A stretch of DNA of 64,000 nt from an uncultured Collinsella sp. (GCA_900762355.1 CAAFGE010000024.1:40149-104148); one strand, 5' to 3'. Positions 24,325 through 30,994 are shown, counted from the stretch's first letter. Notes: generated from the letters alone by a model not told the origin. Numbers and translations: made by a program.

Positions 24325-25017
24325 ATGGAACAACATCAGCATTATCAGAGTCTGCAAGACCAGGCATACAACGCATTGCGCTCCAAGATCATCTATGCCG
24401 AGCTCAAGCCCGGCACGCGCCTTTCGGCGATTGGTCTGGAAAAGGAGACGGGGATCGGGCGTACACCCATCCGCGAGTCCTTTGTGCGCCTGCGCGAGCA
24501 AGAGCTGGTGGAAACGCGCCCCAAAAGCGGTACCTATGTTTCAAAGATCAGCATGGAGCGTGCCGAGAACGCCTGCTTTTTGCGCGAGAAGCTCGAGAGA
24601 AGTGTGCTGATCAAATGCTGTTCGGCCGCCACGCCTGATCAAAAGCGCCAGCTTGAGCAGATTCTCGCCGAGTCCGAGTCGCTCGACCACAGCGAGACGC
24701 GTCGCTTCTTTGACCTGGACAACCTGTTCCACGAGACGTGCTTTGAGATTGCCGGTCGCCACATGCTGTGGGATTGGATGAAGAGCATCAACACGCATTT
24801 TGAGCGATATAACTGGCTGCGCGCGGTATCGCAGGATCTGGATTGGGAGCCGATCCGTCGGCAACACCGGCGAATCCTCGAGGCCATTAAAGAGGGCGAT
24901 ACCGATACGGCGAGCTATCTGGCGCAGACGCACCTGCATTTAATGCCCGAGGAACAGGGACCGGTCATCGCCCTGCATCCCGATTACTTCGAGCTGCCCA
25001 AAGACTCGTCCATCTAA
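24325..25017 (+). CDS. GntR family transcriptional regulator (FCD type)
   Basis: A 230-residue regulator. The N-terminal winged helix shows LRSKIIYAELKPGTRLS, GIGRTPIRESFVRLREQELV and the wing PKSGTYVSKI. The C-terminal half (from about residue 75) is an FCD-like helical domain with DNLFHETCFEIAGR and RQHRRILEAIKEGDTDTA. It differs from the other GntR protein in the window (15620-16312), so it probably senses another ligand. It stands alone as one transcription unit bracketed by two family-1 palindromes, and its targets are unknown. ATG 24325 has the purine-rich CGAGGG upstream at suitable spacing. Confidence 0.85.
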   Translation: MEQHQHYQSLQDQAYNALRSKIIYAELKPGTRLSAIGLEKETGIGRTPIRESFVRLREQELVETRPKSGTYVSKISMERAENACFLREKLERSVLIKCCSAATPDQKRQLEQILAESESLDHSETRRFFDLDNLFHETCFEIAGRHMLWDWMKSINTHFERYNWLRAVSQDLDWEPIRRQHRRILEAIKEGDTDTASYLAQTHLHLMPEEQGPVIALHPDYFELPKDSSI

Positions 25018-25030
25018 TCTATCCCCTCAT

Positions 25031-25098
25031 AAGTTGCGGTGAAATAGGGATTGTTTTGCGGCTCAGGCGGCGCAAACAGTCCCTATTTCACCGCAACT
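25031..25098. repeat. Palindromic repeat family 1, copy d
   Basis: AGTTGCGGTGAAATAGGGA (25032-25050) pairs with its exact complement at 25080-25098. Inner bases TTGTTTTGCG/CGCAAACAG extend the stem. Relative to copies a-c the arms carry paired changes (GTGAAATA with TATTTCAC). Confidence 0.88.
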
Positions 25099-25123
25099 GC
25101 GTTTGGGCATGACCAAGGCATAA

Positions 25124-25191
25124 AAATGCGGTGCCGTTTGGAGGAACAGACCGGAAGCAAGGGGTCGATTCCTCCAGACGGCACCGCATTT
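25124..25191. repeat. Long palindrome (GCGGTGCCGT arms)
   Basis: AAATGCGGTGCCGT...GGAGGAA (25124-25146) pairs with TTCCTCC...ACGGCACCGCATTT (25169-25191) with one mismatch around a 22-base centre. Second of three consecutive palindromes in a 424-bp gene-free gap. Confidence 0.85.
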
Positions 25192-25238
25192 GTTTTGGCG
25201 CTCTGGACTATGTTGGGGCAAAGATTCAGCCGAAGAAA

Positions 25239-25390
25239 AAGCGGCTCGGGGGCGTGTCGCTTCCGTCACGTTCTATCAGCATACAAGACGGTTTCGGTTC
25301 TTGTCCGTGACGGAAACGGCACGCTCTATCAGCATACAAGACGGTTTCGGTTCTTGTCCGTGACGGAAACGGCACGCTTCCGAGCCGCTT
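25239..25390. repeat. Large palindrome with a 53-bp internal tandem duplication
   Basis: Outer arms AAGCGGCTCGG and GTGTCGCTTCCGTCACG pair with CGTGACGGAAACGGCAC and CCGAGCCGCTT. The centre consists of two perfect 53-bp copies (25272-25324 and 25325-25377), each with an ACAAGA/TCTTGT hairpin. Third palindrome in the gap. Confidence 0.88.
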
Positions 25391-25391
25391 C

Positions 25392-25424
25392 AAAAAAAGA
25401 GGGCGCGGTCTAGGTCGCGCCCTC
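25392..25424 (-). terminator. Terminator of the KDG kinase-aldolase operon
   Basis: GAGGGCGCG and CGCGCCCTC pair; on the minus strand the stem is followed by TTTTTTT. It lies 18 bases beyond the aldolase stop. Confidence 0.9.
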
Positions 25425-25441
25425 CACGATAGAGAGCTGGA

Positions 25442-26083
25442 TTAGGCGCGGACCTTCTTGACGACGTCCATGGCCTCGCGAGCGATTTGCTCGACCTTGG
25501 AGAAGTCGCCGTCGGCGAACAGGGCCGGCTTGACCATCCAGGTGCCGCCGCAGGCGATGATGGCGGAGGAGCTCAGGTACTCCTCGACGTTTGCGGTGCT
25601 CACGCCGCCGGTGGGCATAAAGCGGTGACCGACAAACGGAGCGGCGAGGGCCTTGATGGTGTTGAGGCCGCCGTACTGGGCAGCGGGGAAGAACTTGGTG
25701 ACCTTGAGGCCCAGGTTGACGGCAGCGGTGACCTCGGAGGGGGTCACGGTACCGGGCAGCACAGGCAGGTCGATATCGATGCAGTGCTTGACGACGTCCT
25801 CGTTGTAACCCGGGGAGACGATGAACTTGGCGCCGGCGGCACGGGCCTGCTCAACCTGCTCGACAGTCAGGACGGTACCGGCACCGACGCACATCTCGGG
25901 CTCGGCCTCGGCCATAGCGGCGATGCACTCGGCGGCGCAAGCAGTGCGGAAGGTGACCTCGGCGGATTTCATGCCGGCGGCCATCAGGGCGTGAGCGAGC
26001 GGAGCGGCGTCCTCGACCTTGTCGAGCACGACGACCGGCACGATGCCCAGGGACTCAAGCGTGGTGTAGAACTGATCGAACAT
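25442..26083 (-). CDS. eda: KDPG/KHG aldolase
   Basis: A 213-residue class I aldolase of the Entner-Doudoroff KDPG/KHG family, which splits 2-keto-3-deoxy-6-phosphogluconate into pyruvate and glyceraldehyde-3-phosphate. The Schiff-base Lys130 lies in LKVTKFFPA and the catalytic Glu42 in AEVTFRT; GAGTVLT, SPGYNEDV and PTGGVS complete the family pattern. Length is normal. GAAAGGAA precedes ATG 26083. It is downstream of KDG kinase on the same strand and is most likely in one operon, but 255 bases separate them and contain a long structured element. Regulation is probably by the LacI protein encoded divergently. Confidence 0.93.
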   Translation of the reverse strand: MFDQFYTTLESLGIVPVVVLDKVEDAAPLAHALMAAGMKSAEVTFRTACAAECIAAMAEAEPEMCVGAGTVLTVEQVEQARAAGAKFIVSPGYNEDVVKHCIDIDLPVLPGTVTPSEVTAAVNLGLKVTKFFPAAQYGGLNTIKALAAPFVGHRFMPTGGVSTANVEEYLSSSAIIACGGTWMVKPALFADGDFSKVEQIAREAMDVVKKVRA

Positions 26084-26128
26084 GATGTTCCTTTCGATGT
26101 GCGGCGCGAGAGTGCGCGTAATTGCTAA

Positions 26129-26278
26129 AAGGGCTGGTCATGAGCCGGTTTTGGACTGGTTATCGGAGGCACTGCTTGGGGTCACAAGCAATTCCAAAAC
26201 CGGCTGCGCGACCAGTCGTGTAGGAAATGGCAGGCAAAACCGGAATGGGACTGGTGGTTTTGCCCGACCGGAGGAATC
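26129..26278. repeat. Structured element type 5, copy 2, between KDG kinase and aldolase genes
   Basis: GGCTGGTC (26132-26139)/GACCAGTC (26210-26217) is the outer stem and AGCCGGTTTTGGA/TTCCAAAACCGGCT the inner one. They surround GTTATCGGAGGCACTGCT (26159-26176). TAGGAAATG, a GGCAAAAC/GTTTTGCC hairpin with CCGGAATGGGACTG, and GGAGG follow. Same conserved segments as copy 1, stems compensatorily changed. A further GGGCTGCAG/CTGCAGCCC hairpin lies at 26286-26320. Confidence 0.8.
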
Positions 26279-26338
26279 GGGGAGCGGGCTGCAGAGGTAT
26301 GGGTATGGGAAACTGCAGCCCGCGGAATGGGGAACGAA

Positions 26339-27373
26339 TTAACGGGCGACGCGGGTGCCACCGTCGGCGGCGTTGGCCACGGCGGCGATCTCGTCGGCGG
26401 TCACCAGGTTGGAATCGCCCTTGATGGTGAGCTTGAGAATCGAGGCCGCGATGGCGTAGTTGACGGCGTCCTGCGGATCGAAGTCGTTGATGAGGGCATG
26501 GACGAGGCCAGCGTTGAAAGCGTCGCCGGCAGCAACGCCCTCGAGCACGTGCACGTCATGGGCAGGGGAGAACCAGTGCTCGCCGCTCTCGGCGTCATAG
26601 AGCATGCCCATCCAGATGGAGCGCTCGACGCAGGAGATGTTGCGGACGACCGAGGCGACCTTCTTGCAGCCGTACTCGGCGCAGATCTGACGGGCCATCT
26701 CGACGTAGGTGTCGCGCTCCTCGATGCCGTGGGCAAGGGAGCCGGAGACGCAGGTCATGCCGAGGCCGGCGGGTGCGTCCTCGTCGTTGGCGATGCAGAT
26801 GTCGACGAGCGGCAGGAGTTCCTTCATGGTTGCCTGCGACTTCTCGGGCGACCACATCTTGCCGCGGTAGTTAACGTCGCACACGGTGGTGATGCCCTTG
26901 GCGCGGCAGGCGGTGAGAGCATCCTTGCAGGCGGCAGCCATCTCGTCGGAGACGGCGGGCGTCACGCCAGAGAAGTAGAAGACGTCGATGCCCTTGAGGA
27001 TCTCGTCCCAGTCAAAGACGTCGCGCTTGGCCATGTTGATGGCGGAGTACTTGCGGTCGTAGACGCAGCCGTTGCCGCGCTGCGAGGCACCGACCTCAAA
27101 CACATAGGAGCCGAGACGGTCGCCCTGACGCACGACGCGCGTGGTGTCGACGTCGTAGACCTTCAGCGAGCGCAGGGCGCACTCGCCCAGGCGGTTGGCC
27201 GGAACGACGGAAACGTAAGCAGCCTTGTCGCCCTGATAGGCCAGGGAAAGCGCGGTGTTGGCCTCGGCGCCGCCGTAGCGGACGTCGAACTCGGTGGCCT
27301 GCTCAATACGCAGGTGATCTTTGGGCGAGAGCCTCATCATGATCTCGCCGAAGGTAAGAACCGTTTTACCCAT
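26339..27373 (-). CDS. kdgK: 2-keto-3-deoxygluconate kinase (PfkB family)
   Basis: A 344-residue ribokinase/PfkB-family sugar kinase. FGEIMMRLSP at the N-terminus and RYGGAEAN near residue 33 are typical of KDG kinases; the second PfkB signature EGVAAGDAFNAG near residue 290 contains the catalytic Asp. It phosphorylates KDG to KDPG for the aldolase gene downstream. ATG 27373 is preceded by AAAGGAG. The 5' region has a -10-like TATACT, two adjacent CGAAATCGGTTT operator copies and a long leader hairpin. The LacI gene is divergent. Together with the DhuI/DhuD-like and dehydratase genes it completes a route from uronates and aldonates to central metabolism. Confidence 0.9.
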   Translation of the reverse strand: MGKTVLTFGEIMMRLSPKDHLRIEQATEFDVRYGGAEANTALSLAYQGDKAAYVSVVPANRLGECALRSLKVYDVDTTRVVRQGDRLGSYVFEVGASQRGNGCVYDRKYSAINMAKRDVFDWDEILKGIDVFYFSGVTPAVSDEMAAACKDALTACRAKGITTVCDVNYRGKMWSPEKSQATMKELLPLVDICIANDEDAPAGLGMTCVSGSLAHGIEERDTYVEMARQICAEYGCKKVASVVRNISCVERSIWMGMLYDAESGEHWFSPAHDVHVLEGVAAGDAFNAGLVHALINDFDPQDAVNYAIAASILKLTIKGDSNLVTADEIAAVANAADGGTRVAR

Positions 27374-27418
27374 GGTCGCGTAGCTCCTTTTGTTTGTGCG
27401 TACACCTTTGATATGGCG

Positions 27419-27470
27419 TTGGCACGGAGGTGCCAAGACGGTAGGGTGCATCTTTGCACCTCCGTGCCAA
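27419..27470. repeat. Hairpin element type 6, copy 2, in the kdgK leader
   Basis: TTGGCACGGAGGTGC (27419-27433) pairs perfectly with GCACCTCCGTGCCAA (27456-27470) around a 22-base loop beginning CAAGA and containing GGTAGGGTGC. It lies between the operator and the kdgK start, so it is transcribed as part of the leader. Confidence 0.85.
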
Positions 27471-27477
27471 CGCTTAC

Positions 27478-27522
27478 CGAAATCGGTTTACGAAATCGGT
27501 TTCGTTTCAGCTTGTAGTATAC
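27478..27522 (-). promoter_or_regulatory. kdgK promoter with two LacI-type operators
   Basis: CGAAATCGGTTTAC (27478-27491) and CGAAATCGGTTTCG (27491-27504) are adjacent. TAGTATAC at 27515-27522 gives TATACT on the minus strand as -10. Operators just downstream of the -10 would block initiation. The same arrangement precedes the YczE-like gene. Confidence 0.65.
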
Positions 27523-27605
27523 TCACCTACAACGTTTTGCAACCGAGATTTTTAAAAAATGCTTAAATGGCTAAGATTGCCGACAAATGGGAAACGAGGG
27601 GCGCT

Positions 27606-28628
27606 ATGGCGCATATGAGAATCAAGGACATTGCTGCCGAGGCGGGCGTGAGCCCGGCCACCGTTTCGCGCTATCTCAACAACCGCCCTGGGCAGATGAC
27701 CGAGGAGACTCGCGCCCGCATCGCCGAGGTTATCGAGCGCACCGGCTATCGTCCCCGTGCCGCCGCGCGCAACCTGCGCAGCTCGCGCACCAACCTCATC
27801 GGCGTGATCCTGGCCGACATCGCCAACCCGTTCTCGAGCGCCATGCTCGAGGGCCTTTCCGCCAGCGCCGCCGCACGCGGCTGCTCGCTCATGACGGCCA
27901 TTAGCGGCAACGACCCCGCCAAGGAGGCCGAGTCGCTCACCAGACTTATCGATGCGGGCGTGGATGGCTTGGTCGTCAACACCTGCGGCGGCAACGACGA
28001 GGCGATCGCCGCGGCTGCGGGACGCCTGCCGGTTGTGCTGCTCGACCGCGACATCGAGGACGGCGGTATCGATCTGGTGACGTCTAACAACCGCGAGCTG
28101 GTTGCCGGCCTGGTCGATGAGCTTACCGCGGCTGGCAGCGAGCGCCTGTGCCTGCTCACCGAGGCAAGCGACGACAGCCCCGTCCGTCGCGAGCGTGCCG
28201 AGGCCTTTACTAGCGAGCTCTCGCGCCGCGGCCTTGCCGGCGAGGTCGTCACGCTGGCTGACGGCGGCGCTGAGGGTATCAGCCGTCTGGACGAGGCCAT
28301 CCGCGATTACGCAGGTAAAAAGCTCGGCCTTATCGCCGTCAACGGCCTGGTCTTCTTGCGCCTGACCGAGGCGCTGGCCCAGCTTGGCCCCTCGCTGCCG
28401 GCAGGCCTTAAGATCGCGACGTTCGATGACTATCCCTGGAACCACGTGCTCTTTGGCGGTGTGACCACAGCCGCGCAGGACACCCTGGCGATCGCTGAGC
28501 GCGTGGTCGAGCGCCTGTCCGAGCGCATCGACGTCGTCACCACCACGGTGGGCGAGGCAGCAAGGCTCGCGCCCAAGCGCATCGAAATCCCCGGTCACAT
28601 CGAGTCCCGAGCCTCCACTTCGCGCTAA
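27606..28628 (+). CDS. LacI family transcriptional regulator
   Basis: A 340-residue LacI/GalR-type repressor. The N-terminal helix-turn-helix is IKDIAAEAGVSPATVSRYLN, the hinge has YRPRAAARNLRSSRT, and the periplasmic-binding-protein-like domain runs from IGVILADIANPFSS to the C-terminus. Divergent from kdgK, with shared CGAAATCGGTTTCG operators, so it most likely represses the KDG operon and the YczE-like gene and responds to KDG or KDPG (inference; KdgR in enterobacteria uses KDG). ATG 27606 follows GAGGGG by four bases; ATG 27615 and 27567 are alternatives with poorer spacing. Confidence 0.88.
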   Translation: MAHMRIKDIAAEAGVSPATVSRYLNNRPGQMTEETRARIAEVIERTGYRPRAAARNLRSSRTNLIGVILADIANPFSSAMLEGLSASAAARGCSLMTAISGNDPAKEAESLTRLIDAGVDGLVVNTCGGNDEAIAAAAGRLPVVLLDRDIEDGGIDLVTSNNRELVAGLVDELTAAGSERLCLLTEASDDSPVRRERAEAFTSELSRRGLAGEVVTLADGGAEGISRLDEAIRDYAGKKLGLIAVNGLVFLRLTEALAQLGPSLPAGLKIATFDDYPWNHVLFGGVTTAAQDTLAIAERVVERLSERIDVVTTTVGEAARLAPKRIEIPGHIESRASTSR

Positions 28629-28670
28629 ACTATGTGATATTATATGGACAATGTCATACAGGAGGTATCC

Positions 28671-29165
28671 ATGGCTGCGTCCGTATTGAGCGTGCGAGTA
28701 GACTCGTCAATTAAAGATTCGTTTGCCGAGCTGTGCGAAGAGCTCGGCATGACTTCGTCTGTTGCGGTCAATATGTTTATGAGGCAGATGCTGCGCGAGC
28801 GCTCGCTGCCGTTTGTTCCTTCACTCGGTAAAAGCTCTGCGAACGAAAATGTTGCAGCAGACATTCTGGATACTGCTCAGATTGAGTCCGCTGTCCGCGG
28901 GGCGGCTAGCTCGATTCCCGCCATCAAAACCGTGATACTTTTCGGTTCGTATGCCCGTGGCGAGGCGCGTCCCGATAGTGATATCGACTTGCGCCTCGAA
29001 GTCGATCGCGAGCGGGGCTTTGGCCTCTTCGCGCTGTCGGCGTTTGGCGAAGCGGTGCGTAAGGAGACCGGGAAGCAGGTTGACCTCGTCTCGAGCGACC
29101 ATCTTGATGGCGATCTTGCCGCGGCAATCGAGCGCGAAGGAGTGATCGTTTATGATCGCGCGTAA
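28671..29165 (+). CDS. Fusion of RelB/DinJ-like antitoxin domain and MNT nucleotidyltransferase
   Basis: A 164-residue protein. Residues 1-50 read like a RelB/DinJ ribbon-helix-helix antitoxin (LSVRVDSSIKDSFAELCEEL, GMTSSVAVNMFMRQM). Residues 75-164 form a minimal nucleotidyltransferase with FGSYARGEARPDSDIDL (91-107) and a third acidic position in QVDLV (Asp138). MNT proteins are antitoxins that inactivate HEPN partners, by AMPylation in studied cases. The next gene is a HEPN protein and overlaps by 14 bases. The RelB-like part probably provides DNA binding and autoregulation, which minimal MNT proteins usually lack. ATG 28671 has AGGAGGT upstream. No RelE/YafQ-type toxin is adjacent. Confidence 0.82.
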   Translation: MAASVLSVRVDSSIKDSFAELCEELGMTSSVAVNMFMRQMLRERSLPFVPSLGKSSANENVAADILDTAQIESAVRGAASSIPAIKTVILFGSYARGEARPDSDIDLRLEVDRERGFGLFALSAFGEAVRKETGKQVDLVSSDHLDGDLAAAIEREGVIVYDRA

Positions 29166-29523
29166 GTCAGACAGCCTTCGCGCGCAAGAGGTTTTGGAGG
29201 CTATCTTCGAAACGAACGAGCGCATCAAGGCTTTTGATATCACCGAGGACCAGTTTCTGCATGCGAATGATGTGCGGACGAGGGCGTTGGCGGACTCTCT
29301 TTTGATGTGTGCGCTTAGGGTGACGGAAGAAGCGGGCAAGCTGTCGGAGCGCTCGCAGCGTCTTCATCCCGAAATTGAGTGGCGTGGAATTATCGGCATG
29401 AGAAATTATCTTGCGCATGATTACGGCAATGTCGACCGCTCAGTTGTTTGGGATGCAGTGACGATGGAGTTTCCCGCACTGGAACGAGCCTGTAGGCAAA
29501 TTGTCTTCGAATCTGAGCGCTAG
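29152..29523 (+). CDS. HEPN domain toxin (DUF86/HepT-like)
   Basis: A 123-residue all-helical protein with the HEPN ribonuclease motif R-x4-H as RNYLAHDY (Arg84 to His89) and family segments ADSLLMCALRVTEEAG and PEIEWRGIIGMRNYLAHDYG. HepT-type toxins cleave RNA and are neutralised by the MNT partner encoded immediately upstream. AAGGAG lies ahead of ATG 29152, inside the upstream gene, and the 14-base overlap indicates translational coupling. Second gene of a two-gene toxin-antitoxin operon. Confidence 0.88.
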   Translation: MIARKSDSLRAQEVLEAIFETNERIKAFDITEDQFLHANDVRTRALADSLLMCALRVTEEAGKLSERSQRLHPEIEWRGIIGMRNYLAHDYGNVDRSVVWDAVTMEFPALERACRQIVFESER

Positions 29524-29575
29524 TCACTGGTCTTATCAACCAGCTCGCGCACGTTTTTTGAGCGCCTGACACGCT

Positions 29576-29591
29576 TTAACCCTGCGGAAAC
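29576..29591 (+). promoter_or_regulatory. GlnR-box-like site ahead of the glutamine-synthetase-like gene
   Basis: TTAAC, six bases (CCTGCG), then GAAAC matches the actinobacterial GlnR box pattern gTnAC-N6-GaAAC. It is 66 bp upstream of the start codon; the following ATAGTATC region could be the -10. A GlnR-like regulator is encoded directly downstream. Inference from known GlnR sites. Confidence 0.5.
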
Positions 29592-29656
29592 ATTTTTCTG
29601 CGATAGTATCTGCGATATAGAACAGTCGAAACCCGCCCGAAAGAAAGGGGAGCGAC

Positions 29657-30994
29657 ATGAACCAGCAGAACATCGATTACGTACTCCGCTCTGTAGAGCA
29701 GCGTGATATCCGCTTTGTGCGTCTGTGGTTTGTCGACATTCTCGGCCGCCTCAAGAACTTCGCCATTAGCCCTGAGGACCTCGAGGTCGCTTTTGAGGAG
29801 GGCATTGGCTTTGACGGCTCGGCCATCGAGGGCTTTGCCACGCCCGAGGAAGCCGACATGCTCGCGTTCCCCGATGCCTCGACCTTCCAGATTTTGCCGT
29901 GGCGCCCGAGCCACAACGGCGTCGCCCGCGTGTTCTGCGACGTGTGCACTCCCGATCGCAAGCCCTTCGCCGGCGATCCGCGCGATGCCCTGCGCCGTAT
30001 GTTCCACAAGGCCGAGAAGGCCGGCTACCTACTCAACGTGGGCGCCGAGCTGGAGTATTACTACTTCCCCGACGAGCGCACGCCCGAGCCGCTCGACAAC
30101 GTTGGCTACTTTGACCTTTCGGTGAGCGACGCCGCCCGCGACCTGCGCCGCAACACGGTCCTTACGCTCGAGAAGATGTCCGTGCCCGTGGAGTACACCT
30201 TCCACGCCGCCGGCCGCTCGCAGCACGGCATGAGCCTGCGCCACGCCGAGGCCCTCAGCATGTCCGACGCCATCACCACGGCCAAGCTCATCATTAAGCA
30301 GCAGGCATACGAGAGCGGCTGCCACGCCTCCTTTATGCCCAAGCCGCTGGCGGGCGAGGACGGCAGCGCCATGTTCCTGCACCAGTCGCTGTTCGACCAT
30401 GACGGCAACAACGTCTTTTGGGGCGAGGACGACGATAAGTACCATCTCTCCGACGTCGCCAAGCACTACATGGCCGGCATCCTGGCGCACGCGCGCGAGA
30501 TCAGCGCCATCACCAACCCCACCGTCAACTCGTACAAGCGCATCACCACCGGTGGCGACTCCGTGCCGCAGTACGCCACGTGGGGTCTGCGCAACCGCGC
30601 GAGCATGGTCCGCATCCCGGTCTACAAGCCCGGCAAGCAGCTGTCCACGCGCATCGAGCTGCGCAGCCCCGATCCCATGGCCAACCCGTACCTGGTCAAC
30701 ACCGTTACGCTGGCGGCTGGTCTCGACGGCATCGAGCGCAAGCTGGAGCTTCCGCCCGAGGCCACGGCCGAGACGCTCAAGCTCACCGACCGTCAGATGC
30801 TCGAGGCCGGCTACGCGCCGCTGCCGCGCTCGCTCAAAGAGGCACTCGACGTGTTCGAGGACTCGCAGTTTATGAAGGATGCCCTCGGCGAGCACATCCA
30901 CAGCTTCTTCCTCAAAAAGAAGCGCGACGAGTGGCATAAGTTCGAGTCCACGATCACCGAGTGGGAGATCAAGCACTATCTGGCGAACTCCTAA
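29657..30994 (+). CDS. Glutamine synthetase family protein with altered active-site ligands
   Basis: A 445-residue protein colinear with bacterial GSI-alpha enzymes (GFDGSAIEGF, GAELEYYYF, ASFMPKPL, TNPTVNSYKR, STRIELRSPDP). Glu131, Glu133 and Glu334 of the metal/ATP site are kept. However the stretch that is normally HHEVAPGQHEI reads TFHAAGRSQHGM, losing two metal-binding Glu (Ala184, Gly191), and GSGMHCN reads GSAMFLH, replacing the substrate-binding His by Phe240. The flap YEAP is also changed. It is therefore unlikely to be an ordinary glutamine synthetase. A different gamma-glutamyl ligase, or a regulatory pseudoenzyme, are options. ATG 29657 has AAAGGGGAG upstream. A GlnR-like regulator gene follows 50 bases later. 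Confidence 0.8.
   Translation: MNQQNIDYVLRSVEQRDIRFVRLWFVDILGRLKNFAISPEDLEVAFEEGIGFDGSAIEGFATPEEADMLAFPDASTFQILPWRPSHNGVARVFCDVCTPDRKPFAGDPRDALRRMFHKAEKAGYLLNVGAELEYYYFPDERTPEPLDNVGYFDLSVSDAARDLRRNTVLTLEKMSVPVEYTFHAAGRSQHGMSLRHAEALSMSDAITTAKLIIKQQAYESGCHASFMPKPLAGEDGSAMFLHQSLFDHDGNNVFWGEDDDKYHLSDVAKHYMAGILAHAREISAITNPTVNSYKRITTGGDSVPQYATWGLRNRASMVRIPVYKPGKQLSTRIELRSPDPMANPYLVNTVTLAAGLDGIERKLELPPEATAETLKLTDRQMLEAGYAPLPRSLKEALDVFEDSQFMKDALGEHIHSFFLKKKRDEWHKFESTITEWEIKHYLANS

Noticed and set aside
25272..25377. Tandem 53-bp repeats as a minimal CRISPR array
   Set aside because: The two units are contiguous with no spacer between them and lie inside a larger palindrome; no cas genes are present.
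25051..25413. Plus-strand open frame of about 120 codons across the palindrome cluster
   Set aside because: It runs through three inverted repeats and the duplicated 53-bp units, lacks a ribosome binding site, and its repeats translate to repeated peptides only by chance.
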